Source: Chamaecyparis obtusa (taxonomy: Eukaryota; Streptophyta; Pinopsida; Cupressales; Cupressaceae). From it: a stretch of DNA of 64,000 nucleotides. Shown one piece after another: positions 58,216 to 64,000 of this stretch. The DNA is taken from contig BSBK01001163.1 of the NCBI GenBank assembly GCA_027943335.1, positions 506,001-570,000 of the forward strand, read 5' to 3'. The notes beneath the pieces were generated by a model that did not search any database, was not told where the DNA came from, and saw only the letters and a program-made list of their open reading frames with translations. How positions within the stretch are numbered: position 1 is the stretch's first letter; every line of letters starts with the position of its first letter. The position numbers and the translations under genes are program-made.

Positions 58216-60548
58216 GAACCTTGGAGAGTAAGAGTTGATATTACTCGTGGTCTAATCCTTTGTATGATTTGCAACAATGATGTAGAAATAGGATTTTTGA
58301 CCAAACTAAAAGTTGGAGCAGTAAGAATGCAGAAAAGGGTACTCAAATATGTGATCAAAATTTTTTGACCTCCCCTGTAAATACTCTCTATTTTCCCTTT
58401 TAGATTTTTGGGCGTCACTAGCCTAAGTGTAGGCATGACTAAAACTTATTTACATGTGAACTGTTTTATCATTAGGTGACACACTGTAGATGTATAGGTG
58501 ACACTTTGCTATTATTAAGTGAGTTTCCAGTTTTGATAGGTGTGTTTGAAAATTTTCTAGGTGTGACTTTACTGTGTCTACTTGTTTTTAAACAAGTCAT
58601 AGGCATGATTGAACCTCTGATAGGCGAGTTTGTTTTGTGCATAAGTGGCACTTCTCTGACCAGTTTGTAAGATTTTGGATTTTTAAATGTTTAAGATTAG
58701 TCTTTTGAAATTTCTTTGTTTGAAAAATGAAAACAATCACAACACACACATCACTTTGTCATCATGTCCCTAAAAACACTCTAATGTATATATTCTCCAA
58801 TGTTTTTCACAAGTATATCACAAGAAAGAATTCCAAACAGCCTACCTAAAGTTAATTTTGTCTTGTAAACATGGCTCTAAAAGGTGGCCTTACTATTTTA
58901 TCCAAGTTTTAGTATATATTCCATTCAAACAAACTTCAATCTCTCATCCTCCAAGGAGGCTTACCACATGCACCGAAGTATGATTTTGTGCAATCCGTGA
59001 GGACTACTAGAGGAAGGTTGAAAAATTAAAATCCATTTGTCATGCACCCCATTAAGGATACATGCATTTCATTTTAGAGTGGGTTGGATTCCCATGGCAA
59101 AAGCAAGCGTATCCCACTTTGGGCTGTCCCTCTCATTGGCCTCATTAAGGAAAACTTGGGAGGCGAGCCCACTATTACTCTAGCATATATATGAAAAACA
59201 AGAAATGAACTTAGGCCGACAAGTTTGAGAGTTTGGTTCACTCAAAGAGTGAAGAGCATATCCCTATTATCTTTCTTTGTTCCACACACTTAGACACACG
59301 TTTGCTCTTTCCCAATCTCTTGACAAGGAGATTCTTAAAATTGAAGTGTGAAATTCATTTCCTATTTTATCTCAAGCTTATATCAAAAGGAATGCCGCAA
59401 TTTAATCAAATGCAAGCTTGAATAGGAGAATACCTTTCCTTGTAGCTAGCCTAAGCTGGGGGCATTTTTTAAAGGTTTCATCATTGTTTTTCACTCACCT
59501 TGGCAAGATCCTCCACCAAATGTCCTTATCCACCAGCAAGTTAGTCAACACTAACAAACACTATGAGGGGAAACCAAAATCAATTGGAAAGAACAACACT
59601 TATGTATGAATCTTCTAGAGCTTATTTGCAAATTTTCAAATAAAAACTTGAATTAAGGACTAAAGATCCAATTAAGAGAGACAAATTTCTTTTTGTAAGC
59701 TTCAATCACAACAAGTTATTTCTGATATACCTAATTGTCTTCTTCTCGTGTTGACTCAAGAATGGCTTTGATATGTGCTTTGTTCTCTTTCTTAATTTTC
59801 CTTGCTAGTGCCTTTCCCTCTTGGTTGAATCTTCTTTCAGGTTTTGGCACCTTCGGATGTATGTTCATTTACTATTAAATCACATAAATAGAACGTTAGA
59901 TGAGTGATTTAATCAATTAAACAATAAATACAGACAATAGGTAGCAGACAACATCATCCAGCTAATAGGCAGAAACAAAATGTTAGCAGTCATAATTTTA
60001 TAGATATCGAGTGACACTTTACAGTGCCATAGGCGATACTGAAAATCATAAAAGTGTGTATAGTTTATTCCTAAGCATGAGAAAAACTTAAAATTGCGCA
60101 AAAGGATTATTGCTAAGTGATATTTTACTAACAGTAAGTAGAAACTAAAATATGCAAAGCGTGACAGTAATTAAAAATTGCGAAGCAAAAGCCTGAACTT
60201 AAGTGACAACAAATTTCAACTAAGTGATATTTCAAGAATCACAGGCGTCACTATTAATTAAAAGTGTGGAGCAAAGATTTAAGATATGCGACAATAAAAT
60301 CAAGCAAAGTGATACTCCCTGAGTCATAGGTGTGACTTGAAAAAGAAAAGGCCGAATGCTTTACGATCGTAGGTGTGAATCTCCAACTAATCCATGTTAG
60401 TACAGAGATTGTAGGTGGCAGTAAAATGACCGCAGGCATGAACAGATCTCCTGTAAGCATGACTTCACCAATTTCCTGCAAGATAAACACCAAAAATAGA
60501 GAATACAAGCATGCAAATGAAGATCTAAATGATGAAATAAGGCCTAGG
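58216..60548 (-). other. Element E 5' leader region
   Basis: 2.3 kb between primer site and gag. It has two clusters of GTGACAC/GTGATA-like motifs (58470-58650 and 60000-60450, plus-strand reading) with many AGGTGTGAC and AGGCATGA variants. A GAGTGAAGAGCATA motif lies at 59244. The leader of D has the same elements. No gene is supported; the short plus-strand frames at 59233 and 59418 have no domain. Confidence 0.5.
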
Positions 60549-60566
60549 GTCCCACGGTGGGTGCCA
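60549..60566 (-). promoter_or_regulatory. Element E primer binding site
   Basis: Minus-strand TGGCACCCACCGTGGGAC, two bases inside the right LTR; near-identical to D's site and, from memory, like other plant Tat-group primer sites. Confidence 0.78.
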
Positions 60567-60568
60567 TT

Positions 60569-61449
60569 TGTGTGATGATGAATATCACCTTCATGAAATT
60601 AAGATCTAATAGCATCAATTTAAAGAAAATACAATGAAAATCTAATTTAAAATGAAACTATAATCTAGAACATCTCATGGTTCTCTAGAAAGAAATGGTA
60701 AATGAAGCTCTCAGCTTAGATCCTCACTAGTGACACTTCTAAAATGAAAATTTATGCTGCTATATGCTTCTACAATGCTTCTATTATGATTCTACCATGC
60801 TTCTAGCTCAAAATGACACAATTATTATGCTAAATGCTCAAAATGCTCTTAGAATGCTCTCAATTGCCTATAGTAACAATGCTTTGCAAATGAAATTCTA
60901 AGATGGAAATGCTCTCCAAAATGCCTCATATTTATAGTAAATGTCCAAGGGTAGGGGGTAGAGTGAAGTAATCATGGTTAACCCTTGGTTGAGTCAAATA
61001 CTTTGCTTTGTTCATAAATGGGGGAACAAATGAGGGGACAATCCTTTAAATGGTTTCAAAGCTTTGGACAATTCAAATGTTTGAATGATTTGTGTCTTTT
61101 TGTCCTCAATTCTCATTGGTTCATCAACTTTGTTGAAATAAATTAGGATTTATTGAATTCAATTAATTAATTAAATTTATCCATGTAAGGGTAATGGGTT
61201 CATTTTGATTTTTGATTAAAACAACTATATAATTAATTGATTAAAATCAATTATATAGTGTTTTTGGTCCCTTTAAGCTTTGATTTAATTATTTAACATC
61301 ATTATTTAATTTCTCCTTTTCTTTAATTGATTTTGTCCCACTTTATTTAATTATGTCCATTTTTTATTGATTTGATCCATTTTGATGATTTAGTGCATTT
61401 TATTGATTTTTGCAATTTAAAAGCACTTGTCCAATTTTGCGTGTCTACA
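60569..61449 (-). repeat. Element E 5' LTR (right)
   Basis: 881 bp partner of 37384-38283; lacks one copy of the 19 bp duplication. It carries the promoter of E. Confidence 0.9.
60928..60938 (-). promoter_or_regulatory. Possible TATA box, element E 5' LTR
   Basis: Minus-strand ACTATAAATAT within the 5' LTR, conserved in the 3' LTR near 37748. Confidence 0.5.
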
Positions 61450-61454
61450 TTACC
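61450..61454. repeat. TSD of element E, right copy (TTACC)
   Basis: Exact copy of 37379-37383. Confidence 0.9.
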
Positions 61455-64000
61455 CTTACCTTGGTTCATGGCAAGGGAAGGGTTTGCATTGGTCTGATTC
61501 TTTCCTACATTGTGTTGAGGAAACACATTTTGATAAATTTGCAGGTTGGTGTTTGGTGATGTCTAGGAAGGGGCGTCAACTATGATCTCTTTTTTATCGA
61601 TGAGGTATTGGACATAGTACTTGAGTTTCATGCACTTCATGGTGGCATGTCCCTTAACATTGTGATAGTCACAATACATATTGTCCTTATACCAGGCTGG
61701 CTTGGGTGTTGACTCATCAAAGGGCTAGGTTTGCAGATATACAATCAGGTTTGCACTGGTCGTGTGGCGGAAGATAACATCCCAACATTCTCCAAGGGGA
61801 GTAAATGTGTGCTTCTAGTTATTCTAAATGTGAGGCTTGTTTTGTCCTTGGGTGACAGCTATGGCATTGGTTTGATTAACGGGTGGTTGACAAGGTGGTT
61901 GTTGATAGGTGGGTGCTTATTGCTAGTACAAGGGTGCTTGTTGCTGGTACATTGGGGAGGGGGATTGGGACCAGCTACAACAACTTCAATGTGCTTGGTA
62001 TCTATGGCTCCATCTATGACCACATTCTTGTTCTTGTTCTAGTAGTGAGATAGGTCATTTTTATGTTCATCTTGGGAGCTCTCCTTGTAATGTTTAATGA
62101 CACCATCATCCAAAAGACCTCATCTAATGTCTATTCCTTTCCATTTTATATCTTGGTAGGTGTGTATAATGTTCATTCACATGAAGTGGGATAACTTCGA
62201 ATACAAATTTTTGATGAATATCTTGGTGAGGTGTTTTTTTGGCTATTGACATGACAACCTCAAGGTGAGGTTCTACCATCTTTGCAGATACTCAGCCAAG
62301 GTTTCACCTCTCTTTTCTTCAATATTGCATAGGTCTAACAAAGAGAACTCATTCTCAACATTGTGTGTATACTGGGCTACTAATGTTTCTAAGAGTTCTG
62401 CGAATATGGAGATAGACCCATATGGTATTTTATAGAGCCACTCAATGGTGGTCCCTCCCAGACTCTTAGGGAAGAGGTGCATGAGGTATATGCCATTATA
62501 TGCCACCTCTTGGCATGCCATTTAGAATTACTTGATATGGTTGACTAGGTCTCCCTTCCCTCAATATTTATCAAACTTGGGTGTTTCAAAATTCTTGGGG
62601 AAGGGGAGTGTTGTGATTGATCTATCGAAAGGGTATGGATAGAGTTATTTGAACTTGAATGCTTTACCCTCAGTGCCAGCCATGAGTTATCTGAGGGAAT
62701 TCTTCATTTCTTCCCATTCCAAATTGATAGGCATTGGGGTCGCTACTCCCATTGGGAATGGATCTGATGGTGTGGGTGAATATGGGGGGATATGTAGGGG
62801 ATATTGTGAGATCGAGTATGGAGATTGCATGGTAGCAAAGGTTGTCTAAAATGGATTCTAGCTAGCCTGTTGGGTGATGTATTGATGATATAGGGTTGAG
62901 CCATGCTATTTCATGGGATATGGTGTGGCTTGCTACTGTGGGATGAGAGGGCTAGGCTACTGTGCTGAGAAGTACTACTATTGTGGAGGAGGTTGGTAGA
63001 AGGGTTGTTGTTGGGACTAGCATTGGGCTTGGCTGATATATGAAGGGTGCATACCTAAATTCCTAAAAGAAGGAACAAAGGCTTGGGTATGTACTATGGG
63101 TGGTTGGGTGAGGGGACCAGTAGGATGGGTAGAACCAGGTTGTTGTGATTATGGAAGGGTAGCTTGCAGAGAAACTAGTGGCATAGATAAATAATTGGTG
63201 AATGTGAGGAAAGATGCAATGAAAGGTGGTGGTAGTAGTTCTTGCGCTACTTGGGGGAAGGCTTGTTGTTGATGAGTTGTTTGAAAAGTGTACCCTTGCA
63301 TAGGTATGCCTTGGGAATGCATTTATGTTTGGTTGAGGCTACAACAGGTGCCAATCCCTACTGAAGGTTATGATGTAGATGTTGTTGTGAATGTGGGAGT
63401 GAAAATGGGAGTTTGTGATGCAAGTGGAGGATTTTGGGATGCCATGGGTGGCATTCCTATTGTGAAGGTGACTTGTTGGGCCTATGTACTAGAAATAAAT
63501 GAGGGAGGAGGAACTTGCATGGAGTGAGATTGTGTAATGGACTGGGTAGATGAGGGTGGGGTGGTTAGCTTGTGTTGCTCCTTGTGAAAGGGGTGATGAT
63601 GCAAGAGCTTGGCTCACAGTGGGTGTAGGTATTGTTTGTGTGGTATCTTGAATGGGGGGTGGTGGTTCTTGTGTTGATGCTTGCGATTTTGTGGCTATAT
63701 GCAAGGAAGCAGCTAGGGGTGGTGCATCCATAATAGAGAAAGGGGTACTTGAGGGAATTGCTCCACCAGGTTGTAAGAGATGTGGGATGGATGAAGGTGT
63801 GTGAGATATTTGCATGGTTGGATCATGGATTTGTTGGATGACATAAGGGGGGCTGTTAGCGGAGATATGAATAGGTTTTTAAGGATCAAAAGTGCGTAAA
63901 TGTGTGGGAATGAGAGTACCCTCCTGTGCATAGTTTTCCAAGATAGTGAGACAGTTCTGTGCAATAATAGCACTTACCATCTATGTGTGTCCTAGAAGAC
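61455..64000 (-). pseudogene. Element F, segment 3: gag (window edge)
   Basis: The minus strand encodes F's Gag. The knuckle CDYHNVKGHATMKC is near 61640-61680, as in E. The Gag core shows YPFDRSITTLPFPKNFETPK, then YLMHLFPKSLGGTTIEWLYK and LLETLVAQYTHNVENEFSLL (62330-62650). Upstream, 62850-63815 is Pro/Ser/Thr/Gln-rich and split over frames. The Gag start and F's 5' LTR lie beyond 64000. Frameshifts and stops are frequent, so it is older and more decayed than E's Gag. Confidence 0.75.

Larger units (their letters stand above)
37384..61449 (-). mobile_element. Element E: Tat-like Ty3/gypsy retrotransposon, split by G
   Basis: E has LTRs 37384-38283 and 60569-61449 (TGTGTGATG to GTGTCTACA), TTACC duplications, a PPT inside the left LTR and a primer site inside the right LTR, so it is a minus-strand element. 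Without the nested element G it is about 16.8 kb, unusually long. From its 5' end it holds a 2.3 kb leader, gag, protease with G-patch, reverse transcriptase, two RNase H domains, integrase, a T-rich repeat tract and an antisense plant mobile domain gene. The LTRs differ by about 3 percent over the part I compared. Confidence 0.92.

Noticed and set aside
1..64000. CRISPR array, integron, phage or plasmid origin
   Set aside because: No regular spaced repeats or prokaryotic genes; all repeats are LTRs or AT-rich eukaryotic tandem repeats.

Overview
The window looks like non-genic DNA from a seed plant with a large, retrotransposon-filled genome. A gymnosperm is my best guess: the copies are stacked several deep, many LTR pairs are clearly diverged, the sequence is AT-rich and no host gene with intact exons is visible. 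The species is an inference. I see no tRNA, rRNA, CRISPR array or bacterial-type gene. Almost every base can be assigned to one of seven LTR retrotransposons, called A to G here. Six of the copies are bounded at one or both ends by LTR termini, and five have matching 5 bp target-site duplications (TSDs).

Layout. Bases 1-831 and 9579-10184 are an old, unclassified host stretch. Element D (832-9573, minus strand, TSD GTAGG) is inserted in it. D has the LTR, PBS, PPT and leader style of the Ty3/gypsy elements further right, but instead of gag-pol it carries one unrecognised 634-codon reading frame. Element A (from 10185, plus strand, Ty1/copia) is cut inside its protease region at about 12764 by element F. 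F (minus strand, Ty3/gypsy, Tat-like) has its 3' LTR at 12765-13904, its pol at 32393-37383 and its gag at 61455-64000; its 5' LTR lies beyond the window. F is split by two later insertions. The first is copia element B (13991-28253, plus, TSD CTAGG), whose 3' LTR is itself split by a sister copy, C (20037-27182, plus, TSD CTATG). The second is Tat-like gypsy element E (37384-61449, minus, TSD TTACC). E is in turn split inside its reverse transcriptase by element G (46242-53549, minus, TSD AAACC), which has copia-type ends but no recognisable pol.

Inferred order of events: A, then F into A; B into F, then C into B; E into F, then G into E; D separately. Hand-compared LTR pairs fit this: B's LTRs differ most (about 30 differences in the first 227 bp), C's less, and those of E and G only about 3 percent over the parts compared.

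How the parts work together. A, B and C have the copia order gag, protease, integrase, reverse transcriptase, RNase H and a TGGTATCAGAGC-type primer site. E and F have the gypsy order gag, protease, reverse transcriptase, RNase H, a second RNase H-like domain, integrase, with a G-patch-like segment after the protease. Both E and F also carry a reading frame on the opposite strand between pol and the 3' LTR; in E it is a plant mobile domain (PMD) protein. All coding regions are broken by stops (mostly Gln codons turned into TAG/TAA) and some frameshifts, so none looks active. The most unusual items are the antisense genes of E and F, the two-ORF element G, the single-ORF element D, and a repeated GGTTTTCACC / T-rich tract shared by D, E and F at the same place.
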